From: DATFRX01 sp035630615
GTDB lineage: Bacteria; Actinomycetota; Actinomycetes; Propionibacteriales; Nocardioidaceae
Reading direction: 5' to 3'
Assembly: GCA_035630615.1 (NCBI GenBank)
Contig: DASQKI010000046.1
Span: 62,001-126,000 of the forward strand
Length of the DNA: 64,000 nt
The notes below the pieces were generated by a model. That model did not search any database and had not been told where the DNA came from. It saw only the letters and a program-made list of their open reading frames with translations. The position numbers and the translations under genes were made by a program. Shown in pieces: positions 53,571 through 63,283 of the stretch (its first letter is position 1; every line of letters begins with the position of its first letter).

Positions 53571-56500
53571 ATGCGTCGACTCCGGAGCCGCCCCCTCACC
53601 GCCGCCGCAGCCGCAGCCATCTTGGCCGGCGCCCTGACCTCCGCCGTCGCGCCAGGCACCGCGTCGACCGCGCCCGGCGACCCCGACCCGGTTGCCCCGA
53701 CGGTGTCGTCGACGGAGCGGATCACGCTGATCACCGGCGACCGCGTCCGCGTCACCACCTACAGCGACGGCCGGTCCGCCGTCACCGTCGATCCGGCGCC
53801 ACGGGCCAACGGAGCGACGCCCGGCTTCCACAAGGAGGAGGCCGACGGCCACCTCTACGTGATTCCGTCCGACGCGACCCGGCTCGTGCCGCGCCGCCTC
53901 GACCGGGCGCTGTTCGACGTCACGGCGCTCACCGAGCAAAACCTCGACGATCGGGCCACCGACGGCATCCCGGTCATCGTCGACTACAAGCAATCGGCGC
54001 CGCGTACGCCGCTGCCGACGTTTTCGCGGACCGACCGGCTGCCCGCGATCGGAGCGGCCGCCGGCGACATCGACAAGTCCGAGGCCGACGACCGAGGCCT
54101 CGCGATCATGTCCGGCGACGCGATGGTATCGGTGCGGAAGATCTGGCTCGACCAGCTGGCCTACGCCGCGGACGAGGACAGCGCACCGCAGATCGGGGCG
54201 CCGACGGCCTGGGACGCCGGCTACACCGGCGCCGGCGTCAAGGTCGCGGTGCTCGACACCGGCATCGACACGACCCACCCTGACCTGCAGGACAAGGTCG
54301 TCGCCGAGGCCAACTTCAGCACCTCGCCGACGACGATCGACCACTACGGCCACGGCACCCACGTCGCGTCGATCCTCGCCGGCACCGGATCGGCGTCAGA
54401 CGGACTGCGCCAGGGCATCGCGTTCGAAGCCGACCTGATGAACGGCAAGGTCCTCGACGATACCGGCAACGGCGAGCTCTCCCAGGTGATCGAGGGCATG
54501 ACCTGGGCCGCCAACGGGGGCGCCGAAATCGTCAACATGAGCCTCGGCGTACGCGGCCTCTACCCCGACGGGACCGACCCGGTGAGCCAGGCGGTCAACC
54601 AGCTGACCGCCGACACCGGAGCCCTGTTCGTCATCGCCGCCGGCAACGACGGCCCCGGCGAGGGCACCGTCACGACGCCGGGCGCGGCCGACTCCGCCCT
54701 CACGGTCGGCGCGGTCGACAAGAGCGACGTGCTGGCCGGCTTCTCCAGTCGCGGCCCGCGCGGCGGCGACTTCGCCCTCAAGCCCGACATCACCGCGCCA
54801 GGCGTCGGCATCATCGCGGCGCGGGCCGACGGCACCAGCCTGGGAACCCCGGTCGACGACAACTACACCGCGCTCGACGGCACCTCGATGGCGACGCCAC
54901 ACGTTGCTGGGGCGGCCGCCCTGATCCTGCAGCAGCGGCCGGATCTCACAGGCCAGCAGGTCAAGGCCCTGCTCACCTCGACGGCCGTACCGCAGGACGC
55001 GACCGTGTATGAGCAGGGGGGTGGCCGAGTCGACCTGGCCCGAGCCATCGCACCGAGCGTGCTGCCGAGCGCGACGTCGCTCAGCATGGGCTACTTCCCG
55101 TACCCGCAGACCGACACGACACCGGTCACGAAGACCCTGGCGTACACCAACCTCGGTGACACCGACGTCACGCTCACCTTCGACGCCGACGTCACCGACG
55201 AAGACGGCAACGCGCCGGCTGACGGCATGCTGAGCGTCGACACCGACTCGGTGACCGTCCCGGGCGGCGGCTCGGCCGACGTCACGGTCACGGTCGACCC
55301 GAGCGTCGGTGAGTTCGGCCTCTACGGCGGCTATCTCACGGCGACCGACGGCACCGGCAAGGTGACGCGCACGACGCTCGGCTTCTACAAGGAGTCGGAG
55401 CGCTTCAACCTCACCGTCACCGGCATCGCCCGAGACGGACGCCCTGCGGCCGGCATCAGCACGGTCGACGTGATCAACGTCGACGACCAGTCGCAGTTCG
55501 CCGTCGTAGGCGCCACCTTCACCGACGGCAAGGCGACGTTCCGAGTGCCGCCGGGGCACTACGCGGTGATGGGCTACCTCTTCACCTACGACGAACCGCA
55601 CGTCTTCGCGTTCGAGGCTGCGGCCGTCAACGAACCCGAGGTCGAGGTCGCCGCCGACACCGAGGTGACGCTCGACGCGCAGGACGCGATCAAGCTCGAC
55701 GTCCAGACCGTGCGACCGTCGGAGTCGACGATCACGACCCTGTCGTACTTCCGGCAGGACGCACTCGGCGCCGGCCAGTCCCACTCGTACACGCTGACGC
55801 CGCCGATCTCGACGATGTACGCCACGCCGACCGAGGAGGTCGACACCGGCGCGTTCGAGTTCTACAGCCAGTGGGCCCAGATGGCGCCGGACATCGTGCT
55901 GAAGCCGTCGGGCGGTGCGCCGCTGAATGCGGAGTACGTCTTCAGCTCCGCCAAGCTCGACGGGTCCATCGACACCGACCTCGTGTACACCGGGCTCGGC
56001 AAGCCCGAGGACTTCGCGGCGGTCGACGTCGAGGGCAAGATCGCCGTGATCAAGCGCGGCGAGCTGACCTTCCTCGAAAAGATGCACAACGCCGAGGCGG
56101 CCGGGGCCATCGCGGCGATCATCTACAACCACAGCCCGGGCCTGCTGATCATCGGCGGCGACCCGACCACGATCCCGACGCTCGCGATGACGCAAGCCGA
56201 CGGAGATGCGCTGGTCGCCGCGATGAACGGGCAGCCGATGCCGGTGCACGTCGAGGCGGTCGCCAAGAGCCCGTATCTCTACGAGTTGGTGCTGCCCGAG
56301 CCCGGACACGTGCCCGACGACCTGACGTACGCCATCTCCGACGACAACACCGTCACGATCCACAACCGCTACCGCAGCCACGTCGCCGATCACGGCGTCG
56401 GCGAGCTGCGGCACAAGTGGCGGCCGTGGGAGACGTTCTCGTTCGGATTCCTGCGACGCATGACGGCGCCGTTTATGCGGACCGAGTACGTCTCGTCCGG

Positions 56501-57278
56501 CGACACGACATGGGCGCAGTACTTCTACGGCAACTCGACGGATGCCAATCCGTTCGACTTCCCGTTCCAGGACGCGCTCACGACGTTCCAGGCGGGTCGC
56601 ACGCTCAACGACTCGTGGCTGAGCCAGGTCACTGTCCCCGAGCTGTGGCCGGACGAGGCCGGGTCGGCGATCCGCGACGGGCAGACCGTGTCGCTGGCGA
56701 TCCCCGAGTGGGGCGACCCGGAGGAGCACTGGGGCTTCGCGGCCGCCGGCGACACGACGGCCTTCCGGCTCTACGAGGACGGTGCGTTGGTCGGTCAGGC
56801 CGAGCATGCGCAGGGCGACTTCGCGGTCGGCGCCGGCGCCCACACGTACCGGCTCGAGCTCGACGCGGCGCGGACGGCGGACTGGTGGCGCATGTCGACG
56901 CGGACCTCGACCGTGTGGACGGTGCACAGCGCCACGCCGGGTGAGTCGGTCGAGGCGCTGCTACTGCTCCAGGCCGACTATCGCATCGGCGGCATCGACA
57001 TGCTCGACCGGGCTCCCCGCAAGACGGAGCTGCAGATCAGCGTCTCGCACCAGCCCGGCGCCACCGCCGGCCGGATCGCGAGTGCACGCCTGTGGGTGTC
57101 CGACGACGACGGCGCCACCTGGCAGGAGGTTCAGGTGCACGAGCGGGGTGGCGACTACGTAGCAACGGTCGGCCACCTCGACAAGCGAGCGCAGTTTGTG
57201 TCACTGCGTTTCGACGTACGCGACGCCGCCGGCAACCGACTCCAACAGGAGGTCACCCGCGCGTACGGACTCCGCTGA
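53571..57278 (+). CDS. Large secreted subtilisin-family (S8) peptidase
   Basis: A 1235-residue secreted serine protease. Signal peptide MRRLRSRPLTAAAAAAILAG, an inhibitor-type propeptide, and the S8 domain with catalytic Asp229 (AVLDTGIDTTHPDL), His261 (HGTHVAS) and Ser439 (GTSMATPHVAG). Then beta-sandwich domains, a PA-like domain (about 815-900: LVYTGLGKPEDFAAVDVEGK, YNHSPGLLIIGGD) and further repeats. ATG 53571 is taken, with TAGGAG upstream. It is divergent from a LuxR-type regulator. Function is extracellular protein degradation. Confidence 0.93.
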   Translation: MRRLRSRPLTAAAAAAILAGALTSAVAPGTASTAPGDPDPVAPTVSSTERITLITGDRVRVTTYSDGRSAVTVDPAPRANGATPGFHKEEADGHLYVIPSDATRLVPRRLDRALFDVTALTEQNLDDRATDGIPVIVDYKQSAPRTPLPTFSRTDRLPAIGAAAGDIDKSEADDRGLAIMSGDAMVSVRKIWLDQLAYAADEDSAPQIGAPTAWDAGYTGAGVKVAVLDTGIDTTHPDLQDKVVAEANFSTSPTTIDHYGHGTHVASILAGTGSASDGLRQGIAFEADLMNGKVLDDTGNGELSQVIEGMTWAANGGAEIVNMSLGVRGLYPDGTDPVSQAVNQLTADTGALFVIAAGNDGPGEGTVTTPGAADSALTVGAVDKSDVLAGFSSRGPRGGDFALKPDITAPGVGIIAARADGTSLGTPVDDNYTALDGTSMATPHVAGAAALILQQRPDLTGQQVKALLTSTAVPQDATVYEQGGGRVDLARAIAPSVLPSATSLSMGYFPYPQTDTTPVTKTLAYTNLGDTDVTLTFDADVTDEDGNAPADGMLSVDTDSVTVPGGGSADVTVTVDPSVGEFGLYGGYLTATDGTGKVTRTTLGFYKESERFNLTVTGIARDGRPAAGISTVDVINVDDQSQFAVVGATFTDGKATFRVPPGHYAVMGYLFTYDEPHVFAFEAAAVNEPEVEVAADTEVTLDAQDAIKLDVQTVRPSESTITTLSYFRQDALGAGQSHSYTLTPPISTMYATPTEEVDTGAFEFYSQWAQMAPDIVLKPSGGAPLNAEYVFSSAKLDGSIDTDLVYTGLGKPEDFAAVDVEGKIAVIKRGELTFLEKMHNAEAAGAIAAIIYNHSPGLLIIGGDPTTIPTLAMTQADGDALVAAMNGQPMPVHVEAVAKSPYLYELVLPEPGHVPDDLTYAISDDNTVTIHNRYRSHVADHGVGELRHKWRPWETFSFGFLRRMTAPFMRTEYVSSGDTTWAQYFYGNSTDANPFDFPFQDALTTFQAGRTLNDSWLSQVTVPELWPDEAGSAIRDGQTVSLAIPEWGDPEEHWGFAAAGDTTAFRLYEDGALVGQAEHAQGDFAVGAGAHTYRLELDAARTADWWRMSTRTSTVWTVHSATPGESVEALLLLQADYRIGGIDMLDRAPRKTELQISVSHQPGATAGRIASARLWVSDDDGATWQEVQVHERGGDYVATVGHLDKRAQFVSLRFDVRDAAGNRLQQEVTRAYGLR

Positions 57279-57291
57279 TCCACCCACATTC

Positions 57292-57380
57292 GCGCCGAGA
57301 TTGCGCGTCTTGCCCACCTCCGCATATGAACCTCGCGCACGATCCGCGCGAGAGGTGGGCAGGACGCGCAATCTCGGCGC
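57292..57380. repeat. Long inverted repeat, GAGATTGCGCGTC family (copy 2)
   Basis: Arms 57292-57320 and 57352-57380 (29 bases, one mismatch), with an inner hairpin (CTCGCGC/GCGCGAG), between the subtilase and the MBL-fold gene, which converge. Same core as 35799-35887. Confidence 0.85.
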
Positions 57381-57393
57381 AAGAGGTAAGGGT

Positions 57394-58041
57394 TTAGTGG
57401 CCGCGGTCGATCCAGGCCGGCAGGTCGGGCTGTTCGGTTCCGATCGTTGTGGTGTCGCCGTGGCCCGTGTGGACGACGGTCTCCGGCGGCAGCTGGAACA
57501 GGTGGTCGCGGATCGACGCGATGATCGTGTCGAAGTCGGAGTAGGACCGGCCGGTCGCTCCGGGCCCGCCCGAAAACAGCGTGTCGCCGGTGAACACGGC
57601 GTTGAGCTGCGGCGCGAACAGGCACACCGACCCAGGCGAGTGGCCCGGCGTGTGGAGCACCTGCAGCACGATGTCCTCGACCTCGAATCGGCCGCCGGCC
57701 ACGATGTCATGGTCCGGCGGCGCGTCGTGTTCGTCGTCCCACAGCATGCGATCGCCCGGATGCAGCCACACCGACGCGCCCGTGGCCTCGCGTACGGCGA
57801 GCGCCGCGTTGACGTGGTCGTTGTGGCCATGCGTACACACGATCGCCACGACTCGCCGCCCGGCGATGCCGTCGATGATCGCGGTCGCGTCGTGCGCCGG
57901 ATCGATCACGATGACGTCGGTGTCGTCGCCGACGAGCCAGACGTTGTTGTCGACCGACCATTCGCCGCCGTCCAGCCGAAAGGTGCCGGACGTGACGACG
58001 CGGTCGATGCGTACGATCTCAGCCCCGAGGGTCTCGCTCAC
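57394..58041 (-). CDS. MBL-fold hydrolase (glyoxalase II-like)
   Basis: A 215-residue metallo-beta-lactamase-fold protein with THGHNDH (HxHxDH), a later metal His in HTPGHSPGS, Asp in FTGDTLFSGG, and a final His. The GTG at 58041 overlaps the mscR stop by 4 bases, so they are coupled. In mycobacteria an MBL gene also follows mscR (Rv2259-Rv2260), so a role in S-formylmycothiol hydrolysis is plausible but unproven. Confidence 0.9.
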   Translation of the reverse strand: MSETLGAEIVRIDRVVTSGTFRLDGGEWSVDNNVWLVGDDTDVIVIDPAHDATAIIDGIAGRRVVAIVCTHGHNDHVNAALAVREATGASVWLHPGDRMLWDDEHDAPPDHDIVAGGRFEVEDIVLQVLHTPGHSPGSVCLFAPQLNAVFTGDTLFSGGPGATGRSYSDFDTIIASIRDHLFQLPPETVVHTGHGDTTTIGTEQPDLPAWIDRGH

Positions 58042-59126
58042 CAGACCACCACCGAACGCAGCACCTCGCCGCGGTGCATCTTGTCGAACGCCGCCTCGAC
58101 GTCTCCGATCCCGATCGTCTCCGACACGAACGCGTCGAGGTCGAGCCGGCCCTGTCGATAGAGATCGACGAGCATCGGGAAGTCGCGACTCGGCAGGCAG
58201 TCGCCGTACCAAGACGATTTCAGCGATCCGCCTCGGCCGAAGAAGTCGATGAGCGGCATCTCGATCGTCATCTCGGGTGTGGGTACGCCGACCAGCACGA
58301 CCGTCCCGGCGAGATCACGCGCGTAGAACGCCTGCTTCCACGTCTCGGGCCGCCCGACCGCGTCGATCACGACGTCGGCGCCGAAGCCGTCGGTGAGGTC
58401 TTGCACCGCGGTGACGACGTCGTCGACCTCGCGGGCGTTGATCGTGTGCGTGGCGCCGAGGCCGCTTGCCCAGCCGAGCTTCTTCGCGTCGATGTCGACA
58501 GCGATGATCGTCTTGGCGCCGGCGAGCCGCGACCCGGCGACGGCCGCGTTGCCGACCCCGCCGCAGCCGATGACAGCGACCGTGTCACCGCGGCCGACGT
58601 TGCCGGTGTTGATCGCGGCTCCGAGCCCGGCCATGACGCCGCAACCGAGCAGCCCGGCCGTCGCTGCCGGCGCCTCCGGGTCGACCTTGGTGCACTGGCC
58701 CGCGGCCACGAGGGTCTTGTCGGCGAACGCGCCGATGCCGAGCGCCGGCGACAGCGGGGTGCCGTCGGCGAGCGTCATCGGCTGCTGGGCGTTGTGGGTG
58801 TCGAAGCAGTACCACGGGCGGCCGCGCCGGCAGGCTCGACACCGGCCACAGACAGCTCGCCAGTTGAGGATGACGAAGTCACCGGGAGCGACCTCGTCGA
58901 CGCCGTCGCCGACCGCCTCGACGGTGCCGGCAGCCTCATGACCGAGCAAAAACGGGAACTCGTCGTTGATCCCGCCCTCGCGGTAGTGCAGGTCGGTATG
59001 GCACACGCCGCAGGCCTCGACCCCCACCAGCGCCTCGCCGGGGCCCGGATCGGGCACGACGATCTCCTCCAAGGTGACCGGCGCGCCCTTGTCGCGTGCG
59101 ACCACTCCTCGGACGGTTTGCGGCAT
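58038..59126 (-). CDS. mscR: S-(hydroxymethyl)mycothiol dehydrogenase
   Basis: A 362-residue zinc-dependent medium-chain dehydrogenase. Catalytic zinc site with CGVCHTDLHYREG and HEAAGTVEAVG; structural zinc CGRCRACRRGRPWYC; NAD site VIGCGGVGNAAVAG. Sequences such as GINDEFPFLLGHEAAG and KKLGWASGLGATH are typical of MscR, which oxidises the mycothiol-formaldehyde adduct. The start at ATG 59126 has AAGGAGGAAAC. It is first in the operon with the MBL gene and divergent from the Eis-like gene. Confidence 0.91.
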   Translation of the reverse strand: MPQTVRGVVARDKGAPVTLEEIVVPDPGPGEALVGVEACGVCHTDLHYREGGINDEFPFLLGHEAAGTVEAVGDGVDEVAPGDFVILNWRAVCGRCRACRRGRPWYCFDTHNAQQPMTLADGTPLSPALGIGAFADKTLVAAGQCTKVDPEAPAATAGLLGCGVMAGLGAAINTGNVGRGDTVAVIGCGGVGNAAVAGSRLAGAKTIIAVDIDAKKLGWASGLGATHTINAREVDDVVTAVQDLTDGFGADVVIDAVGRPETWKQAFYARDLAGTVVLVGVPTPEMTIEMPLIDFFGRGGSLKSSWYGDCLPSRDFPMLVDLYRQGRLDLDAFVSETIGIGDVEAAFDKMHRGEVLRSVVVW

Positions 59127-59258
59127 GTTTCCTCCTTGGCCGTACGCAACGTCTCGCGATCTGAGGTTTCGAACCCTCACCCTTGCAGGACGCTAGAGGT
59201 CGACGGTGCCCGCCGCCAACTCTCCCGCACGGAGACGTTGACTCATAGGGTCCATGTC

Positions 59259-60425
59259 ATGGCGATCTCCATCCGGACCGATGACCTGACCGAGGCCGAT
59301 CTGGACGCGGCTCTCGACATCCAAAACCGCGCCTTCGGGCAGATGTCTGACGACTGGCTCGACGAGTGGCGGCGCCGCACGACCGCGCTCATCGAGGCCG
59401 GCCGGGTGGTGGGAGTACGCGACGGCGACCGGCTCGTCGCCCACGCCAGGCTGCGACCGTTCCGCCAGTACTGGGGCGGCCGGAGCCTCCCGATGGCTGG
59501 TATCGCCGCCGTCGTGGTCGCGCCGGACTACCGCGGTCGCGGCGTCGGCACGCTCCTCATGCAGAGCGTCGTCCAGCGCGGTGTCGAGGTCGGCGACGTC
59601 GTCTCGGCGCTCTATCCGGCGACGATTCCGCTCTATCGCAGACTCGGCTGGGAGGTGACCGGTTCGCAGTACCGGGTCAGCATCGACGCCGCCGCCCTGC
59701 GTGCCCTAGGGCAGGGCGCCGCCGACGTACGCCGCGTCGAGGAGCGTGATCTCGACGACGTGCTCGATCACGTACGCCGGCATTGGTCGACCCTCGGCGC
59801 GAGCGGGCCGAAGGAGCTCGACGCCGACACCACGCGCTACTCCCTGGCCGACCCGAAGCTCTACTGCTACCGCACCGACGACGGCCTGCTGATGTATGCG
59901 TGGGCGAAAGGCGAGTTCGTCGTCCACCACCTGACCGCCGGGTCCGAGCAGTCGGCGCGGGCGCTGTGGTCGCTGGTCGGGTCGGGGTCGTCGGTCGCCA
60001 AGACCGTCCACGCCTATGTGAGCCCGCATGACCCCGTGCACCTCCTGCTCCCTGACACCGCGTCTAGCGAGACCCGACAGGAGCGGTGGATGTTCCGCCT
60101 GTTGGACGCGCCCGCCGCGTTCGAGGGCCGCGGCTACCCGACCGGGGCACGGCTGGAGGTGCCACTGACGATCGCCGACCCGCTTGCCGCCGGGAGCGAC
60201 GGCTCCTGGGTGCTTCGGATCAGCGACGGCAAGGGCGGCCTGGAACGCACCTCGCCGACGCCGAACGCTCTGCGCCTCGGCCCCAACGGACTCGCCGCGC
60301 TCTATGCCGGCACGCCACTCGCCACGCTGCGGCTGGCTGGCCTCGCCGAGGGCGGCCGCGCCGACGACGACACGAGCCTCGACGCGGCCTTCGTCGCCAC
60401 GCCGTTCCTGCTCGAGTACTTCTGA
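59259..60425 (+). CDS. Eis-like GNAT acetyltransferase
   Basis: A 388-residue protein with an N-terminal GNAT domain (MAGIAAVVVAPDYRGRGVGT, LYPATIPLYRRLGWEV), a second GNAT-like domain and a sterol-carrier-like C-terminal domain, the three-part layout of Eis. Mycobacterial Eis acetylates aminoglycosides and proteins; the substrate here is not known. The start is ATG 59259. It converges on the sensor kinase by 3 bases. Confidence 0.86.
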   Translation: MAISIRTDDLTEADLDAALDIQNRAFGQMSDDWLDEWRRRTTALIEAGRVVGVRDGDRLVAHARLRPFRQYWGGRSLPMAGIAAVVVAPDYRGRGVGTLLMQSVVQRGVEVGDVVSALYPATIPLYRRLGWEVTGSQYRVSIDAAALRALGQGAADVRRVEERDLDDVLDHVRRHWSTLGASGPKELDADTTRYSLADPKLYCYRTDDGLLMYAWAKGEFVVHHLTAGSEQSARALWSLVGSGSSVAKTVHAYVSPHDPVHLLLPDTASSETRQERWMFRLLDAPAAFEGRGYPTGARLEVPLTIADPLAAGSDGSWVLRISDGKGGLERTSPTPNALRLGPNGLAALYAGTPLATLRLAGLAEGGRADDDTSLDAAFVATPFLLEYF

Positions 60426-60428
60426 CGC

Positions 60429-61664
60429 TCACGACCCATCGTCGTCGGCGCCGGGCAGCCGGATGCGCAACCGCGCCCCGCCGAGGTCGGACTCGTCGAA
60501 CGACGCAGTGCCACCGTGCGCTCGCACCACCTCGGCGACGATCGCCAACCCCAGTCCGCTGCCGCCACCGTCGCGGGCGCGTGCCTCGTCGAGTCGGACG
60601 AACCGCTGGAAGACCCGCTCCCGATCGGCCGGCGGGATGCCCGGGCCGTCGTCGTCCACGGTCACCTCCACCGAACCGGTCCGGTCGGTCGCGACGGAGA
60701 AGGCGATCGCGGTACGGGCGTGCCGGGCCGCGTTGTCGCTGGCGTTGCGCAGCACGCGTACGAGCATCCGCGGGTCGCCCTCGACTCGGCCGGCGCCGAC
60801 ACCGGTGCCCTGGACCTGCATCGGCGTGACGGCGCGCAACCGCCGGATCTCGTCGAGCGCCAGATCGTCGACGTCGACCGCCTGCCGGTCGAGCCGCAGC
60901 GCCCGCTCGTCGACTCGGGCGAGCAACAGCAAGTCCTCGACCAGGCCCTGCAGCCGGATCGCCTCGGCCAACACCGGAGACGCGAGGCCGTCGAGCGTGG
61001 ACCGATCGGGATGCGCGAGCGCCACCTCGGCATGCTGGCGGATCGCCGCGATCGGCGAGCGCAGCTCGTGCGATGCGTCGGAGACGAACTGGCGCTGCCG
61101 CCGGTCGGAGCGCTCGACGCGATCGAGTACGGGACCGACCAGCAGCCACGTAGTCGCGCCCACCACGAGCAACACCAACGGGATGCCGACGACCAGCGCC
61201 AGTACGACGGCCCGGCTCGTCTCTGCGACATCGTCAAGGGCGCGGCCCACGAGTACGGTGTCGCCCTCAGCGTCGACCGCGACGACGAGGTAGTCGCCGT
61301 CGTTGAGAGGCGTCGCGACCACGTCGGAGTCGCCGGGGGCGACGTCGGCGATGGGCGGCTCGCCCGCAACGTTGGAGCTGGCCTCCGCGACCGTGCCGTT
61401 GGGTGCGACGACCTGGATGATGATGTCTTCGGCGTCTCCGACCGCGAGCGGTGGCTGGTTGCCGTTCGCCAGGGCTGTCGCGACCTCCTCCGCCCGGATG
61501 CTCGCGCCGTCGTGCACTTGTTCGGTCATCGTGTCGCGCAGCGTAAGCACGAGCCCGATGCCGGCGACGACAAGAGCGGCTCCGGCGACGACCACAGCGG
61601 TCACCGTCGTACGCCAGCGCACCTGGCGCAGCCGAGCGATGCCACCGGCCGAGTCAGCCGCCAT
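60429..61664 (-). CDS. Sensor histidine kinase (HisKA type)
   Basis: A 411-residue kinase with two TM segments (residues about 20-42 and 152-178), an extracytoplasmic domain, a HAMP-like linker, a dimerisation domain with His199 in FVSDASHELRSPIAAIRQHA, and an ATPase domain (NASDNAARHA, VDDDGPGIPP, GGSGLGLAIVAEVVRAHGG). The start at ATG 61664 overlaps the regulator end by 11 bases. It partners the OmpR-type regulator. Confidence 0.92.
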   Translation of the reverse strand: MAADSAGGIARLRQVRWRTTVTAVVVAGAALVVAGIGLVLTLRDTMTEQVHDGASIRAEEVATALANGNQPPLAVGDAEDIIIQVVAPNGTVAEASSNVAGEPPIADVAPGDSDVVATPLNDGDYLVVAVDAEGDTVLVGRALDDVAETSRAVVLALVVGIPLVLLVVGATTWLLVGPVLDRVERSDRRQRQFVSDASHELRSPIAAIRQHAEVALAHPDRSTLDGLASPVLAEAIRLQGLVEDLLLLARVDERALRLDRQAVDVDDLALDEIRRLRAVTPMQVQGTGVGAGRVEGDPRMLVRVLRNASDNAARHARTAIAFSVATDRTGSVEVTVDDDGPGIPPADRERVFQRFVRLDEARARDGGGSGLGLAIVAEVVRAHGGTASFDESDLGGARLRIRLPGADDDGS

Positions 61665-62331
61665 CGCTGGCCAATCGGTACCCCGACCCACGCAGGGTCT
61701 CGATGGCGGCCCGCCCGAACGGCCGATCGACCTTGTTGCGCAGATGACGGATGTAGACCTCGACAATGTTCGGGTCGCCGTCAAAGTCGAAGTCCCAGAC
61801 GTGGGCCAGCAGGTCGCGCTTGGACATCACGTCGCCGGCTCGACGCAGCAAGCACTCGAGCACGGCGAACTCGCGAGCGGTGAGGTCGAGCTCGGTGTCG
61901 CCGCGCCAAACCCGCCGCGACGCCGGGTCGAGCCGAAGGTCCCCGGCGACCAGGACGGCTGGTCGCTCGGTGCCGCCACGCCGAAACAGCGAACGCAGCC
62001 GCGCGACGAGCACGGCATGCGAGAACGGCTTGGTCAGGTAGTCGTCGGCGCCGCTGTCGAGAGCGGCGATCTCGTCTCGCTCGGCGTCTTTCGCCGTCAG
62101 GATGAGGATCGGCGTCCAGTCGGATTCGTCGCGCAGGGTCCGACAAATCTCACGGCCGTCGACGCCCGGAAGCATGATGTCCAAGACGATCGCGTCGTAA
62201 CTGTTCTCACGGGCGAGCCACAGGCCGTCGATGCCGGTCAGGGCGACGTCGACCGCGAAGCCTTCGGCGACCAGCCCGGAATTCAGCCCGGCCGCAAGTC
62301 GCTCCTCGTCTTCGACCACCAGTACGCGCAC
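61654..62331 (-). CDS. OmpR/PhoB-type response regulator
   Basis: A 225-residue regulator with receiver Asp51 in AIVLDIMLPGVDG, Lys in LTKPF, and a C-terminal winged helix (ARLRSLFRRGG, ELDLTAREFAVLECLLRRAG, VEVYIRHLRNKVDRPFG). GTG start; overlaps the kinase gene by 11 bases, so the pair is one operon. Confidence 0.95.
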   Translation of the reverse strand: MRVLVVEDEERLAAGLNSGLVAEGFAVDVALTGIDGLWLARENSYDAIVLDIMLPGVDGREICRTLRDESDWTPILILTAKDAERDEIAALDSGADDYLTKPFSHAVLVARLRSLFRRGGTERPAVLVAGDLRLDPASRRVWRGDTELDLTAREFAVLECLLRRAGDVMSKRDLLAHVWDFDFDGDPNIVEVYIRHLRNKVDRPFGRAAIETLRGSGYRLASDGG

Positions 62332-62409
62332 GACTCTGCCCTCCGGTGCGCCGATCCGGGCACCTCGGTACCTGCGTACTAGTCAAGCACTGAACCGACG
62401 CTGAACGGC

Positions 62410-62907
62410 CTAGCCGGCCGCGAGGTCCCGCCGGTAGGTCAAGCCGGGCCGCTCGTTCAGCGTGATCTCGCCGGTGACCACGAACCCGACACGCTCCAAG
62501 ACGACACGCGACCCGAGGTTGTCGAGCGTCGTCTTGGCAGTGACCTCGGTCAGGCCGTACTCCGTAACTGCCCGGTCCAACACCTCGCGGACGCCATGGG
62601 TCGCCAAACCCTTCCCAGCGACACGCTCGGCGATCCGGTAGCCGAGCTCCGCCGAGCCGTTGGTCACGCGGAACAGGTTGACCCGCCCGACGATCGCGCC
62701 GCCGTCCTCGACCAGGACGTGGAAGTGGTCCTCTCCGGCGGCTTGCATGGCGAGGATCTCCCGATGCCGGGCGTCGAACGCGGCGAAGTAGTCGTCGCCG
62801 CGATCCGGAATCGAGGCGGCGAAGTACGCGCGGTTGTCGCGCTCGAAGTCGAGCAACGCCGCCTCATGGTCCGGACGGAGACGTTCGAGCCGGAAGCGCT
62901 GAGTCAT
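62410..62907 (-). CDS. GNAT acetyltransferase (RimJ/RimL-like)
   Basis: A 165-residue protein: LERLRPDHEAALLDFERDN, GYRIAERVAGKGLATHGVRE (acetyl-CoA-binding core), AKTTLDNLGSRVVLERVGF. It resembles RimL-type N-terminal acetyltransferases; the substrate is unknown. ATG 62907 is used with GTG immediately before it. Separate from the two-component operon upstream. Confidence 0.85.
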   Translation of the reverse strand: MTQRFRLERLRPDHEAALLDFERDNRAYFAASIPDRGDDYFAAFDARHREILAMQAAGEDHFHVLVEDGGAIVGRVNLFRVTNGSAELGYRIAERVAGKGLATHGVREVLDRAVTEYGLTEVTAKTTLDNLGSRVVLERVGFVVTGEITLNERPGLTYRRDLAAG

Positions 62908-62975
62908 CACGGACCGATCCTGCGCCAAATGGGGACAACGCACATCCAATTTTCGGGGGCCCGGCCGAGCGACGA

Positions 62976-63251
62976 TCAGGCCGTCGAACGGGGCAGCGAC
63001 TTGCGGAAGTAGACCCGGCGGAAGCCGTTTTCGACCCCACGGAGCGTCTCGACGTAGCCGTGCCGCGGGTAGTACGCGAGGTTTTCCTCGGCGACCCACA
63101 GCTCGCCCGCCCGGATCGCCGCGGCGTAGTCGGCCGTCATCGGCGCCGGCGGCCGCCCGATCCGCTCGACATAGAGCTCGTACGCGGCGGCCGCGAGATC
63201 TCGCACCGCATCGAGGTCGCCCTCATGACCTAGCCGCGTCGTGATGTCCAT
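62976..63251 (-). pseudogene. GNAT acetyltransferase with its core deleted
   Basis: The 91-codon frame joins the N-terminal third of a GNAT protein (MDITTRLGHEGDLDAVRDLA, ending ELWVAEE) directly to its C-terminal end (NLAYYPRHGYVETLR, then FRRVYFRKSL). The 55-60 residues with the acetyl-CoA site are missing, yet the frame is open. It is probably a non-functional remnant after an in-frame deletion, possibly at a short GAGGAA repeat. Confidence 0.65.
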
Positions 63252-63283
63252 CGGGCTCCGCCGGGCTCCGAGAACCGTTCCGC

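Noticed and set aside
54396..56927. Very long Arg-rich frame antisense to the subtilase gene
   Set aside because: It lies wholly opposite a clearly coding subtilase with intact catalytic motifs, and its composition is the usual high-GC shadow pattern.
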